DNA of 64,000 nucleotides from DASQDN01 sp963833675 (GCA_963833675.1 CAWHYW010000013.1:62001-126000), one strand, 5' to 3'. Shown: positions 1 to 11,224, counted from the stretch's first letter. Notes: generated from the letters alone by a model not told the origin. Translations and numbers: made by a program.

Positions 1-1102
1 TACGGTCTCCTGTTGACGCAGGCGAGTCTCGGCTACAGTCAGGTCTCGTCGCGCGCTCGCCAGCTGCGCCCGTGCGCGCACTACTTCGATCGGCGCCAGC
101 GTCCCAGTCTCTTCCTGCTGCGTGTTCTCTCGGACCAGCCGTTCCGCCAGGTCGACTGAGTCACGTTGAACGGTCACGTTGGATCGTAGCGCCACGAGGT
201 CCCAATAAAGGCGGGCAACAGCATAGGCTGTACTCACTACCTGTTCTTCAAAGACCAGGTCCGATACGTTGCGGTTGTTCTTGGCAATGCGAATGTATCG
301 GTTGTTTACGGCGATTCCGAACCCGCGCAGAAGCGGCTGATCGAAGCTGAACGCAAACTCCCGCTGTCGTTGACGGATTCACGTCTGCGCGCAGGTTGTT
401 GGTATCCTGCCGGGTTCCGTCAAAGCCGGCCGACACGACACCTCCAAAAAGGAAGCCCTGCTGCAGTTGCAGGTTGCCCAGCCTGGAATCGATGCTCGTA
501 AAGTTGGTGCCGGTGATGAACGTGTTCGTCTGCGGCCGGCTCGTGGTGCTGTATCCGAGTGATCCGACGAGCGTGGGTTCAAGGTTCGGAATCGATGGTC
601 CGCTTGCGCTGGCGAGAGGTCCGGCGGCAGGAACGCTCGTGCCGGTAGTCGATGATCCGCCCGTAGTCGGCTGCCCCTGCAATCCAGTAGTTCCCGAAAT
701 GCCTGTCGTCCCCGACGAGCCAAGGCCGCTCGGACCCTCACGAACATCGGATGGGACGCCGCGAGCCACGCCTCCCGCGCGAGCTCGCAGAAGATCGGCC
801 TCGGCGAGGAATGGCGTGATGCGCTGATACTCGACATCCAGATTGTTCTCAATCGCGAGAGCAATCGCATCGCGCAACGAGAGATACATGTTGCCCGCGC
901 GAATGAGCGTGTCCATACGAGGAGAGTCGCCCGAGATCGACTGATTGATCGGATGGGCCCGGTATCTAGCGAGCGGGCCTTGTTGGGCCGCATAGATACC
1001 ATTGGGCTCACCTACAGGCAATGGGGTACGTGACGAAGTCTGCGCCTGCGCGACGGCGCTAAGTAGCAGTAAGAGAAAACTGAGAAGCATAACGTTTGGC
1101 AA
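1..1102 (-). CDS. TolC-family outer-membrane efflux protein, partial and frameshifted
   Basis: Outer-membrane channel component of a tripartite efflux system, running off the window edge. The N-terminus has a hydrophobic signal peptide ending near AVAQA. The DAIALAIENNLDVEY segment is typical of the first TolC helix, and a long Ser/Gly/Thr-rich insert follows. The main frame (248-1102) loses sense at about 360-375. Below that, another minus frame reads FDQPLLRGFG and then a charged helix ending ETRLRQQETV, which is clear TolC sequence, so one frameshift splits the gene. The frame opens with TTG at 1102; an ATG at 1090 is an alternative start. It faces away from the RND adaptor and pump genes on the plus strand, which it probably serves. 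The family is certain; substrate unknown. Confidence 0.8.
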
Positions 1103-1211
1103 ATAAGATCATTACTCACGCGTTTTGATTACATAAGACAGAGGGGTAACACGGGTCGCTGGCGCAGACGTCTCTACTAATGTGGTCGGTTTGCCGTGGT
1201 CAGCCCTCGTA
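1103..1211. promoter_or_regulatory. Divergent intergenic region between tolC-like and RND adaptor genes
   Basis: About 110 bases separate the divergent starts, so both promoters must lie here. I could not assign convincing -35/-10 boxes or an operator. Confidence 0.4.
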
Positions 1212-2444
1212 GTGCGTAAGTCAACTCTGACTCTATTAGTACCTCTGATTTTCGTACTTGACGGTTGTTCCACCACAGATCCGGCGAAAATTGCGCAACA
1301 AAAGAGTCCGCCACCGACACAGGTTATCGTCGCCAAAGCCGAAAAGCGGCAGGTACCGATCGAGATTCGCGCGATCGGCAACATCGAGGCGTTCTCTGCT
1401 GTCGATGTGAAATCGCAAGTCGCCGGGCCAATTGCGCGAGTGGCATTTCAAGAAGGCGACGACGTTCGCAAAGGCCAGGTCCTGTTCGAGATTGATCCCC
1501 GGCCTTTTCAACAGGCTGTGCAGCAGGCCGAAGCCGAACTGGCGACGCGCAAAGCGGCGCTCGCCCAAGCCGAGGCCAACTATCAGCGGGATGTTGCCCA
1601 AGCCGCGAACGCCAGATCGCAGGCCAATCGGTATGCCGAGCTGACCGCGAATGGGATTATCGCCCGCGAACAGAACGAACAGTTTCAAACAACCGCCCTC
1701 GCAGCCGAGAAAGCCGTCGCCGCCTCGAAGGCGAGCATCGAGAGCGCCCGCGCCGCAATCAAAGGGGCCGAAGCGCAGCTCGGCGATGCGCGTCTGCAAC
1801 TAAGCTACGCGACGATTCGGGCGCCGATCAGTGGCCGCGCTGGAAATCTGACTAGGAAGGAGGGGAATTTAGTCACCGCAAACAGTGATCAGCCGCTTGT
1901 TGTCATCAATCAGATCACACCTGTGTACGCGACGTTTTCGGTTCCGGAGCAATCGCTTGCGGAACTCCGCCGCTATTCCTCTGCCGGCAAACTGACTGTG
2001 CAGGCAATCCCCCAGAACGAACTCGGTGATCCCGCCCAGGGCGTCCTTGACTTTCTCGACAACCGCGTCGATGCGAGTTCGGGGACGATCCTGTTGAAGG
2101 CGCGATTCTCGAATAAGGACCGGCATCTCTGGCCTGGGCAGTTCGTGAATGTGATCGTCCGTCTCACGTCTCAGATGGAAACGGTGGTTCCTTCAACGGC
2201 GGTCAAGAACGCGCAGCAAGGTAATTACGTCTTCGTTGTTAAGCCGGACTCCACCGCGGAGCAGCGTACCGTTCAGAGCGCCCGCACTTGGGGAGACCTC
2301 ACTGTGATCGAGAAGGGCGTCGATCCCGGCGAACAGGTGATCGTGGAAGGACAGCTTCGAGTCAGGCCCGGAGCCAAGGTCGCGATCGCGCCTGATCGCA
2401 GGAACCAGGAAGGCACGCGCGCGCGAGCTGTCGATTTCGAGTAG
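1212..2444 (+). CDS. RND efflux periplasmic adaptor (membrane fusion protein), lipoprotein
   Basis: Periplasmic adaptor linking an inner-membrane RND pump to a TolC channel (AcrA/MdtA type). I prefer the GTG at 1212 over the upstream GTG at 1182, because it gives a normal lipoprotein signal: VRKST, a hydrophobic stretch and a LDGC lipobox. The mature part shows the expected order: a beta-barrel strand (QVPIEIRAIGNIEAF), half lipoyl motif (VKSQVAGPIARVAFQEGDDV), a long Ala/Glu-rich alpha-hairpin, second half lipoyl (YATIRAPISGRAGNL) and a C-terminal membrane-proximal domain. The length of about 410 residues is normal. The pump gene begins six bases after the stop, so the two are translated together. 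Drug or solvent export is the family role; the substrate cannot be read. Confidence 0.9.
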   Translation: MRKSTLTLLVPLIFVLDGCSTTDPAKIAQQKSPPPTQVIVAKAEKRQVPIEIRAIGNIEAFSAVDVKSQVAGPIARVAFQEGDDVRKGQVLFEIDPRPFQQAVQQAEAELATRKAALAQAEANYQRDVAQAANARSQANRYAELTANGIIAREQNEQFQTTALAAEKAVAASKASIESARAAIKGAEAQLGDARLQLSYATIRAPISGRAGNLTRKEGNLVTANSDQPLVVINQITPVYATFSVPEQSLAELRRYSSAGKLTVQAIPQNELGDPAQGVLDFLDNRVDASSGTILLKARFSNKDRHLWPGQFVNVIVRLTSQMETVVPSTAVKNAQQGNYVFVVKPDSTAEQRTVQSARTWGDLTVIEKGVDPGEQVIVEGQLRVRPGAKVAIAPDRRNQEGTRARAVDFE

Positions 2445-2450
2445 TTGCCT

Positions 2451-5400
2451 ATGCATTTCACCGAATTCTTCATACGGCGAACCATCACCACGACGCTCCT
2501 GATGCTCGCCATCAGTATCTTCGGGATCATTGCGTACTTCGGTCTGCCGGTCAGCGACCTACCCGCAATCGACTTCCCAACGATCTCGGTGAGTGTAAAT
2601 CAGCCCGGCGCGAGCCCGGAGACGATGGCGAATACCGTGGCAACTCCGCTCGAGCGCGAGTTCACGTCGTTGCAAGGCATCTCGTCGATCAACTCCAGCA
2701 GCACCATCGGCGCTACCCGCATCACCCTTCAATTCGACCTGACTCGCAACATTGACGCCGCGGCGCAAGATGTGCAAGCTGCGATCTCGGCTGCCAGTCG
2801 CGATCTGCCTCAGAACCTTCCGCGGCCTCCCACGTTCCGCAAAGTGAATCCGGCCGATTCGCCCGTCCTGTACCTCGGCGTGAGTTCGTCGACTCTCCCG
2901 CTATCGGATGTGGACGAGTACGCCGAGGTGAACATTGCGCAACGCATCTCCACCGTGAATGGTGTCGCACAAGTGGATGTGTATGGCGCCCAGAAGTACG
3001 CCGTCCGCGTTCAATTGGACCCCGATGCCCTCGCATCAAGAGGTATCGGCATTGACGACGTTCGTACCGCAATCGCGCAAGGCAACTCGAACCTTCCCGG
3101 CGGCACGCTGAACGGAAGCCAGAAAGCCTACACGATCGATGCGACGGGTCAGCTCTCATCGGCCGCGCAGTTCCGGCCAATGATCGTGAGCTACCGGAAC
3201 GGCAGACCAGTTCGCCTGGATGAGATAGCACGAGTAACCGATAGCGTAGAGAACAACAAGACCGCAAGCTGGTTTAACGGAAAGCGGTCGGTTCTGCTGG
3301 CAGTGCAGCGTCAGCCCGGAACCAACACGGTCGAGATCGTTGACGGCATCCGAGCCATGCTCCCCGCTTTGCAGCAACAGATGCCCGCCGGGATGGAACT
3401 CGGAATCCTCTACGATCGTTCCCAGGCGATTCGTGAATCGATAGATGACGTCAAAATGACGTTGATCCTGGCGATCGGGCTGGTGATTGCCGTCATCTTC
3501 GTCTTCCTTCGGAACCCATCCGCGACAGTGATCCCGAGTCTCGCCGTGCCAATCTCCATCCTCGGCACGTTCGCGATGATGAACCTGCTCGGGTACACGC
3601 TCGACAATCTGTCCGCGATGGCCATAACGCTTTCGCGTCGGCTTCGTAGTGGATGACGCGATTGTCGTGCTCGAGAACATTGTCCGCCATCGAGAGATGG
3701 GGAAGAGGCAATTCCAAGCCGCGATCGACGGATCTCGTGAGATCGGTTTCACCATCATTTCGATGACCGTCTCCCTCGTCGCCGTCTTCATTCCGGTACT
3801 GTTCATGGGCGGTATCGTCGGCCGGCTATTAAGGGAATTTGCGGTCGTGATATCTGTCGCGATTCTGGTATCGGGCGTCGTCTCCTTGACCCTCACTCCT
3901 ATGCTGGGGAGCCGCTTCCTTCGCCATACGGCAAGCGAGAGCCACGGGCGTTTGTTCCAATGGTCTGAGCGGCAGTTCGATCGATTACTGAGCGGCTATG
4001 AGCGTACTCTGCATTGGGCGATGCGAGGCCGCCTGGTCACTTTGCTGGTCTCGTTCGTCGTGATGGGAGTCACGGCGTGGCTTTTCGTCCGTATCCCGAA
4101 GGGCTTCTTTCCCACAGAGGACACCGGATTCCTGTCTGCAAGTACGGAGGCGTCTCAGGATACCTCTTTCGAGCAGATGATGAAGTATCAACAGGAAGTT
4201 ACCGACATCATCTCGAAAAATCCATATATCGCCGCTTATCAATCCTCAGCCGGCGGTGGACCGGGCGGCGGCGCAGTCAATACCGGCCGCGTATTCATCC
4301 GGTTATCGGACCGCAAACACCGGCCCAGAGCCGAGGAGATCGTGCAGCAATTACGCCGGCAGCTTTCGAGTGTGAAGGGGGTGAACACATTCATCCAGAT
4401 ACCTCCTTCCATTCGCATCGGCGGCAACAGCAGCAAGAGCCTCTATCAGTTCACACTACAGGACACGGACCTCGAAAATCTTTACGATTGGGCTCCGAAA
4501 ATCGAAACCCGAATCGGGCAGATCCCGGGTCTTCAGGACGTAACATCCGATCTGCGGATTGCGAACCCGCAGATAACCGTGGACATCGATCGCGATAAAG
4601 CCCGAACGATGGGAATCAGCGCGAGCGATATCGAGAACACCCTGTACAACGCCTTCGGCCAGCGGCAAATCTCGACCATCTACACGGCAAGCAATCAGTA
4701 TTACGTGATCATGGAAGTCTTGCCGCAATATCAAAGAGATCCAGTAGCGTTGTCGAAGCTCTATGTGCGAAGCAGCAATCCTCAGCCCGGCGTCGCCGGC
4801 TCGACGCTCGTGCCGTTAAGCGCCGTGACGCGCTTGCGTCAGGATGTGGCGCCTGTAAGTGTTGCGCATTATGGCCAACTACCCGCAGTTACGATTTCCT
4901 TCAATCTTGCGCCAGGTGTATCGATCGGGCAGGCTGTCGACGAAATCGAAGAGACAATGCGGCAAATGAACGTGCCCTCGACGGTGACTACCACTTTTCA
5001 GGGTACCGCCCAGGCATTCCAGGAATCCCTGAAAAACACTTGGATCCTGCTCGGAATTGCCATTCTGGTTATCTATCTTGTGCTCGGTGTTCTCTACGAA
5101 AGCTACATTCACCCGATTACCATTCTGTCCGGCTTACCCTCCGCCGCATTGGGAGCGTTACTCATCCTAATGCTGTTCCATGTGGATCTGAACCTTTACG
5201 CAATTGTAGGCATTCTTCTATTGATCGGCATCGTGAAGAAGAACGCGATCATGATGATCGATTTTGCCTTGGAAGCCCAGCGCACGGAGGGCAGATCGCC
5301 TGAAGAGGCGATCTTCAAGGGAGCGATTCTGCGATTCCGGCCGATCATGATGACGACACTGGCGGCGCTCTTCAGCACGCTGCCTATTGCGCTTGGCCTT

Positions 5401-5601
5401 GGCGCGGGCGCGGATGCGCGGAGGCCTCTCGGACTCGCGGTAGTAGGCGGATTGATGGTTTCGCAGCTGGTGACTCTCTATCTGACACCGGTCATGTATC
5501 TTTACATGGAGGGAGCGCAGGCCAAAGTCCGTTCCTGGAAGCATCGCAAGCGGGTCGAACCAGAAGACATTCACGCCGAACCGCTAGAGACCATCCGATA
5601 G
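2451..5601 (+). CDS. RND multidrug efflux permease (AcrB/MdtB-like), one frameshift
   Basis: Proton-driven inner-membrane pump of the HAE1 RND family, about 1,050 residues when joined. The ATG at 2451 (MHFTEFFIRR) is preferred to the TTG at 2445. Familiar blocks are GLPVSDLPAIDFPTISV at the N-terminus, RKVNPADSPVLYL in the porter domain, and VVDDAIVVLENI in transmembrane helix 4 with the paired Asp residues of the proton relay. A single extra C at about 3636 breaks the frame: LSAMAITLS is followed in the next frame by VGFVVDDAIVV. Everything after continues cleanly to the C-terminus (IVKKNAIMMIDFAL, LTLYLTPVMYLYM type). This looks like a sequencing indel, though a true null allele cannot be excluded. 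Confidence 0.9.
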
Positions 5602-5650
5602 CCTCGCATAATAGTCTAAGTGGACGCCAGTACGGCGCACACTCAGCTTC

Positions 5651-6551
5651 GTGAGGATACAGACACAAGACGCAACTCACCCTGCATCGCACGGCCTACG
5701 TTCGACGCTTGCAAGCATCATCGTCAACTTGTGTCTTGCGACCATCAAAGGCATAGCCGGGGTGGTAGGAAACTCTTATGCCTTGATTGCGGACGCTATC
5801 GAGTCGATCACCGATGTACTGAGTTCGTTCGTAGTCTTCGTCGGCCTTCGTGTTGCGATGCGGCCGCCTGACGCCAACCATCCCTACGGACATGGAAAAG
5901 CCGAGCCGATGGCCGCCGTTGCCGTTTCTATCGGGCTGTTGGCCGCCGCCATTGCCATCGCTGTTGAGAGTATCCACGAGATTCGCACTCCCCATACAAT
6001 GCCGGCTCCGTTTACGCTTCTGGTCTTACCGGCGGTCGTGATCGTCAAGGAGACAATGTTCCGATTTGTCAATCGCGTCGGGACCAGTATCGAAAGCGGA
6101 GCCGTGAAGACGGACGCGTGGCATCATCGCAGCGACGCAATCACCTCGGCTTTGGCGTTTGTCGGTATCTCGGTTGCGCTGATCGGCGGTCCAGGATGGG
6201 AAAGCGCCGATGATTGGGCTGCGCTCCTTGCATCAGGCATAATCGCCTTCAATGCGTATCTTTTGGTGAAACCCGCAATTCAGGAACTCGGGGACGCGTT
6301 ACCCGGGACGAGGATCACGCAGCAGATCCAGCCCGATTGCGGCGACTGTTCCCGGTGTCATCGAAGTCGAGAAATGTTTCGTTCGCAAAATGGGGTTCGA
6401 TTACTACGTGGATTTGCATGTTGTGGTTGAGGGCGATTTGCCCGTGCGGCGCGGGCACGAGATCGCGCATCAGGTGAAGGACGCGATCCAATCGGCTTAC
6501 CCGATGGTCGCTGACGTTCTCGTTCATATCGAGCCGAATGAGCGCCACTAA
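5651..6551 (+). CDS. Cation diffusion facilitator (CDF) metal exporter, one frameshift
   Basis: Divalent-metal/proton antiporter of the CDF family. Helix 2 carries the metal-binding signature SYALIADAIESITDV, and HPYGHGKAEPMAAV follows, as in FieF-like proteins. Helix 5 has DAWHHRSDAITS, the second HxxxD site. The start is a GTG at 5651. Near 6335 the frame shifts. The C-terminal cytoplasmic domain then continues as VPGVIEVEKCFVRKMG, VDLHVVVEGDLPVRRGHEIA and ends at TAA 6549-6551. The total is about 300 residues, normal for the family. The downstream MurJ-like ATG at 6538 lies inside this end, so the genes are translationally coupled. Zn, Fe or Mn are likely substrates; sequence alone does not decide. 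Confidence 0.85.
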
Positions 6552-8107
6552 ACGCGGCGCAGTTCTGGTTGCAGCAGGCATTCTGCTGAGCCGCATCTCG
6601 GGCCTTATCCGCCTGCGGGTTTTTTCCTATTATTTCGGAATCACGTCCGAGGCCGCCGATGCGTTCAATGCGGCGTTTCGAATCCCGAATTTCCTGCAGA
6701 ATCTCTTCGGTGAGGGAGTGCTCTCGGCTTCATTCATACCGGTCTACGCCGGCCTCCTGGCACGCAAGCAATCGGAAGATGCCGACCGGGTCGCAAGCGC
6801 GGTGTTCGCGATTCTTGCGCTTGTCACATCACTTATCGTTCTCATCGGGGTTTTCGCCGCGCCCTGGCTGATTGTCATCATTGCTCCCGGCTTTGAAGGA
6901 ACCAGGCGCGAGCTGTCTATTCAACTCGTGCGCATTCTGTTTCCGGGCGCCGGGCTGCTGGTGCTGTCCGCATGGTGTCTCGGAATCCTGAATAGTCACC
7001 GGCGATTTCTGCTCTCGTACGCCGCTCCGGTCCTGTGGAACGCAGTAATGATCGGTACGTTGCTCTGGATGGGCCGGGCACGAATCTGGATCAGCTAGCG
7101 ATCGATCTTGCGTGGGGATCGGTTTTCGGAAGCCTCCTGCAATTCGTAGCGCAACTGCCGATCGTCTTCCGGCTCACGGGAAGACTGCAAGCGCGTTTGC
7201 ATTACAAAGACTCCGAAGTACGGGCAGTGATCGCGAACTTCATTCCGGTATTCTTCAGCCGTGGAGTCGTACAGATCAGCGCATATATCGACGCTATGCT
7301 TGCGAGCCTGCTCCCCGTTGGCGCAGTTGCTGCTCTGTTCAACGCGCAGGTCTTGTACACGCTTCCCGTGAGCCTGTTTGGAACGGCCATATCGGCGGCC
7401 GAGCTACCCGCGATGTCTTCGATTGCGGCCTCAGAAACGGAAGTAGCGGCCTATCTTCGACAGCGCCTGAACCGCGGTCTGCAGGACATTGCATTCTGGA
7501 TTGTCCCTTCCGCGATGGCATTCCTTGCGTTCGGAGATGTCGTTGCCGGAGTGCTGCTTCAGACGGGCCGCTTCAGCCAGGCGGACACGAGATATGTGTG
7601 GGCGATCCTCGCAGGATCGGCAGTAGGGCTTTTGGCCTCGACGATGGGTCGCCTGTACAGTTCGACGTACTATGCCTTGCGCGACACACGCACACCGCTC
7701 CGCTACGCCATAATCCGCGTCTTGTTGACTGCTGTCCTCGGATATATCGCAGCGCTCTGGCTACCTCCTCTTCTCGGCATTCCGTTGCGTTGGGGAGCTG
7801 CCGGATTGACGGCTTCCGCCGGACTCGCCGGCTGGCTCGAGTTTGCTTTGCTTCGACGGATCTCTGAACTCACGTATCGGCGCAACCGGTCTGAGCCAAT
7901 CGACCTCTATCCGGTTATGGTTGCCGGCCGTTGTCGGCGCCATATTTGGATTCGGAGTACGTGCAGATAACTCACGCCCTGCATCCGATCTTGGCGGGCG
8001 CTTGTATCCTCGGCGTGTACGGAATGACCTATCTCGCCGGGACCGCTATATTACACGTCCCTCAGACCGCTGCGCTGCTCAATAGAATCCGACCTAAAAT
8101 GCGGTAA
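6538..8107 (+). CDS. murJ: MurJ-like lipid II flippase (MVF family), frameshifted
   Basis: Polytopic membrane protein of the MviN/MurJ family, which flips the peptidoglycan precursor lipid II. The N-terminus shows the family block ILLSRISGLIRLRVFSYYFG, then DAFNAAFRIPNFLQNLFGEG and LSASFIPVY. Two or more frame breaks interrupt it. At about 7073 a base seems missing, so LLWMG should continue directly as PGTNLDQLAIDLAWG. Near 7920-7965 the frame changes again, and the last helix reads LHPILAGACILGVYGMTYL before NRIRPKMR and TAA at 8105-8107. Joined length is about 520 residues, as expected. It overlaps the CDF gene and the two may share a transcript. The family assignment is firm; whether the gene is intact in the organism is open. 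Confidence 0.82.
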
Positions 8108-8119
8108 TTCAACTTCACA

Positions 8120-8144
8120 AATAATATCGTAGTACGATATTATT
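8120..8144. promoter_or_regulatory. Perfect 12-bp inverted repeat abutting the marR start (likely operator)
   Basis: AATAATATCGTA (8120-8131), a single G, then TACGATATTATT (8133-8144) form an exact palindrome. It ends on the base before the GTG at 8145. AT-rich palindromes of this size are typical MarR dimer sites, and the position would block transcription of the regulator's own operon. It also occupies the space where a ribosome-binding site would be, so translation is either leaderless or starts further in. Confidence 0.75.
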
Positions 8145-8570
8145 GTGACTGCTTTAGAAGGCTATGTGTCCCTCGCCGAGGTGCGCTATCAGATCCGCAG
8201 GTTTTTACATTTCAGCGAAGGTCTGGCCCGGGAACACGGATTAGAGCCTCAACAGCATCAGGCGTTGCTTGTAATCAGCTCTCTACCGCCGCATCGCAAA
8301 CCCACGATTCGCGAGATTGCTTCGCGCCTGTTCATCGAACACAACAGCGCAATCGGACTCATATCAAGGTTGGAGAGATTGGGCGCGGTAAAGCGCTTCA
8401 AAAGCGAGGAGGACCGGCGGGAAGTGTTCATCAGGCTTACAGCGACTGGAGAACACTTGCTTGCGAGCCTCTCCGAGACCCACGAACAGGAACTACAGGT
8501 CCGCGCGCCGGAGTTGATCCGCGCGCTGCAGCGCGTGCTTCGTTCCTCGAACGGGGTACGCAGCATATGA
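8145..8570 (+). CDS. MarR-family transcriptional regulator
   Basis: Small winged-helix repressor of 141 residues. The DNA-binding part reads KPTIREIASRLFIEHNSAIGLISRLERLGAVKRF, followed by the wing SEEDRREVFIRLTATGEHLL, a standard MarR arrangement. Dimerisation helices lie at both ends. The GTG at 8145 directly follows a perfect palindrome and has no Shine-Dalgarno. A GTG at 8166 with GAAGG just upstream is an alternative start. The ATG of the ClC gene overlaps the stop (ATGA at 8567), so the regulator and transporter form one operon that is probably autoregulated through the palindrome. The effector is unknown; a link to chloride, acid or an aromatic compound would be guesswork. Confidence 0.85.
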   Translation: MTALEGYVSLAEVRYQIRRFLHFSEGLAREHGLEPQQHQALLVISSLPPHRKPTIREIASRLFIEHNSAIGLISRLERLGAVKRFKSEEDRREVFIRLTATGEHLLASLSETHEQELQVRAPELIRALQRVLRSSNGVRSI

Positions 8571-10394
8571 ACAAGCTTCGCGATTATCTGAACCGGCATG
8601 AGCTGGAGCGGAGCAACACCGCCGGCGACTTTACCACGAACTGGCGAGTGATTCCCGTCTCATTTCTGGCCGTCTGTATCGGCGCGGTGGCGGCCGGCGT
8701 CGCTTGGTTGTTGCTGAGGCTGATCGGCCTGGCTACGAATCTGTTCTACTACCAGCGGCTCAGCAGCACGCTGGTTTCCCCCGCCGATCATCAGCTCGGA
8801 TACTGGTCCGTGCTCGTGCCCGTCGCGGGCGGGCTGATAATCGGATTGATGGCCCGCTACGGGTCCGAGCGAATTCGGGGTCACGGCATTCCTGAGGCGA
8901 TCGAATCGATTCTCATCAATGGCAGCAAAGTACATCCCAAGCTCGCCATCCTGAAGCCGATCTCGTCGGCGATCTCGATCGGTTCCGGCGGCCCGTTCGG
9001 CGCTGAAGGCCCGATCATCATGACCGGCGGCGCGTTCGGATCGATGATCGCGCAACTGTTTCATCTGACCAGTATTGAGAGACGAACGCTATTAGTTGCC
9101 GGAGCTGCCGCCGGCATGTCGGCAACTTTTGCGGCCCCGCTCTCCGCCGTACTGCTTGCCGTTGAGCTGCTATTGTTCGAGTGGAAGCCCCGCAGCGCGA
9201 TTCCAGTAGCCCTGGCATCCGCAACTGCAGGCGCTCTCCGGCGGTATGTTCTTGGCGTAGGACCGCTGTTCCATGTTCCGGCGCATCCCGTGTTTATAGG
9301 GCCTGAGGGCTTGGCCGGCTGCGTGATCGCGGGTCTTCTGGCCGGAGCGCTTTCCGCGCTGTTGACGGTTGCAGTCTACGCCGCAGAGGACGCCTTCCAC
9401 AATCTCAAGCTGCATTGGATGTGGTGGCCCTCCCTTGGTGGAATCGCGATCGGGCTCGGTGGTTTGATCTTCCCGCAGGCGCTCGGTATTGGTTTTGACA
9501 CAATCGAACAATTCCTGCAAAGCGATGCTCCCGTCGGAGTGATCGCGGGCGTACTTCTGGTCAAGTCGGCAATCTGGGTAATTGCGCTCGGATCGGGTAC
9601 GTCAGGAGGCGTGCTTGCCCCGCTGTTGATGATGGGCGCCGCGATGGGCGGAGTGGAGGGCATGTTCCTGCCGCATGCGGGCGCAGGCTTCTGGCCTTTG
9701 ATCAGCATGGGCGCGATACTCGGCGGCACGATGCGATCGCCATTCACCGGCGTGGTTTTTGCCATTGAACTGACGCACGATGTCAACGTCATCCTGCCGC
9801 TACTAGTGGCCTCGTTCCTTGCGCACGCCTTCACCGTGCTCACGCTGCGGCGATCGATTTTGACGGAGAAGATCGCGCGCCGAGGCTATCATCTCAGTCG
9901 TGAGTACGCGCTTGATCCGCTCGAAATACTTGTGGCGAAGGATGTACTTCGATCGAACGTAGTTGCGCTGCAGCCCGACCAGCGCATCGACACTCTGGTT
10001 CGGACTCCGAAGCATCAGGGACAGTATCTATATCCCGTGGTGAGTGTCGACGGCAGGCTGTTGGGCGTAGTCACGCGGAAACAGTTGGCGCGAGCAGCAG
10101 AGCAGGGTAAACCCGCGACAGCTGCGCCAAATGATGCGTCAGCCGGTAGCGACCGCATATGCGGACGAACCGTTGCGTGTGATCGTATTCCGCATGGCCG
10201 AACGCGGCGTCACTCGAGTGCCTGTGCTGTCTCGCGAGGAGGACAGGAAACTGCTTGGGATGCTATCGCTCGATGATTTACTTCATGCGCGAACCAGGGT
10301 GCTTACGGAGGAGCGCGACCGCGAACGCGTGATTCGCATCAAGCTTGCCCTTCCAAAGGGAACCCGAAAAGGCTTCGGCGGGGTGAGCGCTTGA
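8567..10394 (+). CDS. ClC-family chloride channel/transporter with C-terminal CBS domains, one frameshift
   Basis: Homodimeric anion channel or Cl-/H+ exchanger. The selectivity motifs are present: IGSGGPFGAEGPI (residues about 138-150, with the gating Glu at 147) and GSGTSGGVLAPLL. At the position of the internal proton glutamate of the E. coli exchanger, the sequence is AVELLL, so the second Glu of the usual EE pair is Leu. The cytoplasmic end has two CBS motifs. The second lies in another frame from about 10130 (QPVATAYADEPLRVIVF to MLSLDDLL), stopping at 10394. The gene therefore carries one frameshift between its CBS repeats. It overlaps marR upstream and the next gene's start downstream (TTGA at 10391). 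Gating by adenine nucleotides through CBS is a family possibility only. Confidence 0.85.
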
Positions 10395-11224
10395 CTGAAC
10401 AAACGACAACCTTGGTGGCTGCTGCCGAACCTGCTCAGTCTTGATGCGCCGATTGTCGCGCTCTGGCATGGCAACATCTGCTGATGGTCTCCTTTCACAC
10501 TAGATCGATTGGTTTGGCCGCGCAGGACTTGCTTTGGCGGTGTGGGCAATCTATTTGCTGGACCGGTTGTTGGATACACGCCGGCCGGCAGGAATCGACA
10601 GAAGCGGCTCGACACCGGTTTACTCGCCGTCATCGCCGCGACCATGTCGATCCTATTGGCGATCGCCGTCGCGGCGGCAGTGGTTTCCATGATCAACGCT
10701 CCGGCTGCTCCTTATCGTTGATGGAGTCTTCCTGTCGGCGGTGGTCATGGCTTATCTAATCGGGGTTCAGATCGGGATGTTACCCATTCCGAAAGAACAC
10801 GCCGTCTCGATTCTTTTCGCGACGGGTGTCGCGTAGGGCCATTAGCGGGAGGCTGTCATCTGCCGGCCATTCTCTCTGCCGCGATGCCATTATCGTTCCT
10901 TTGCCTTGCAAACACGGCCGCGATTGAACAAGTCGAGTGGTCCCGGCTCACTCATTATGCTCGTCCAGCGCCTCACGTCTTACGCGATGGATTGCTGAGC
11001 GTTATCTGGCATTCTGTCTCGATGGTGACACTGGTTTGCGGACTAGGAGCGGCATGTACCGGCATCGACGAGCTCGGCTACCGTTGGCATACTCTGCTGC
11101 GGCGACGCTGGCGCTTTCGCTCCTCCACATGGCTCGCCATCGCATGTCGACTGAGTTGTTCCGAGTGTTGGCCGATGCTGCGCTGCTGTCGCCGCTTACC
11201 CCTTTGTATGTTTCGTTTCCGTGA
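10391..11224 (+). pseudogene. Unrecognised integral membrane protein, broken by several frameshifts
   Basis: No long open frame covers this stretch, yet pieces in all three plus frames look like one polytopic membrane protein. In order they are WWLLPNLLSLDAPIVAL near 10410, LALAVWAIYLLDRLLDTRRP near 10530, VFLSAVVMAYLIGVQIGMLP near 10730, FLCLANTAAIEQVEW near 10890 and AYSAAATLALSLLHMARHRM near 11090, ending LTPLYVSFP at 11224. The first codon could be the TTG overlapping the ClC stop. The last codon overlaps the methyltransferase GTG (GTGA at 11221), so the gene was, or is, coupled on both sides. I do not recognise the family. At least four indels are needed, from either decay or poor local sequence. 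Confidence 0.6.

Noticed and set aside
378..1011. Long alternative frame on the minus strand inside the tolC-like gene, and the plus-strand frame at 396-827
   Set aside because: Their translations are Arg/Ser- or Pro-rich without domain features and lie over clear TolC coding sequence.
2722..3896. Long minus-strand frames over the RND pump
   Set aside because: They are shadows of the pump reading frame; no family features or start context were seen.
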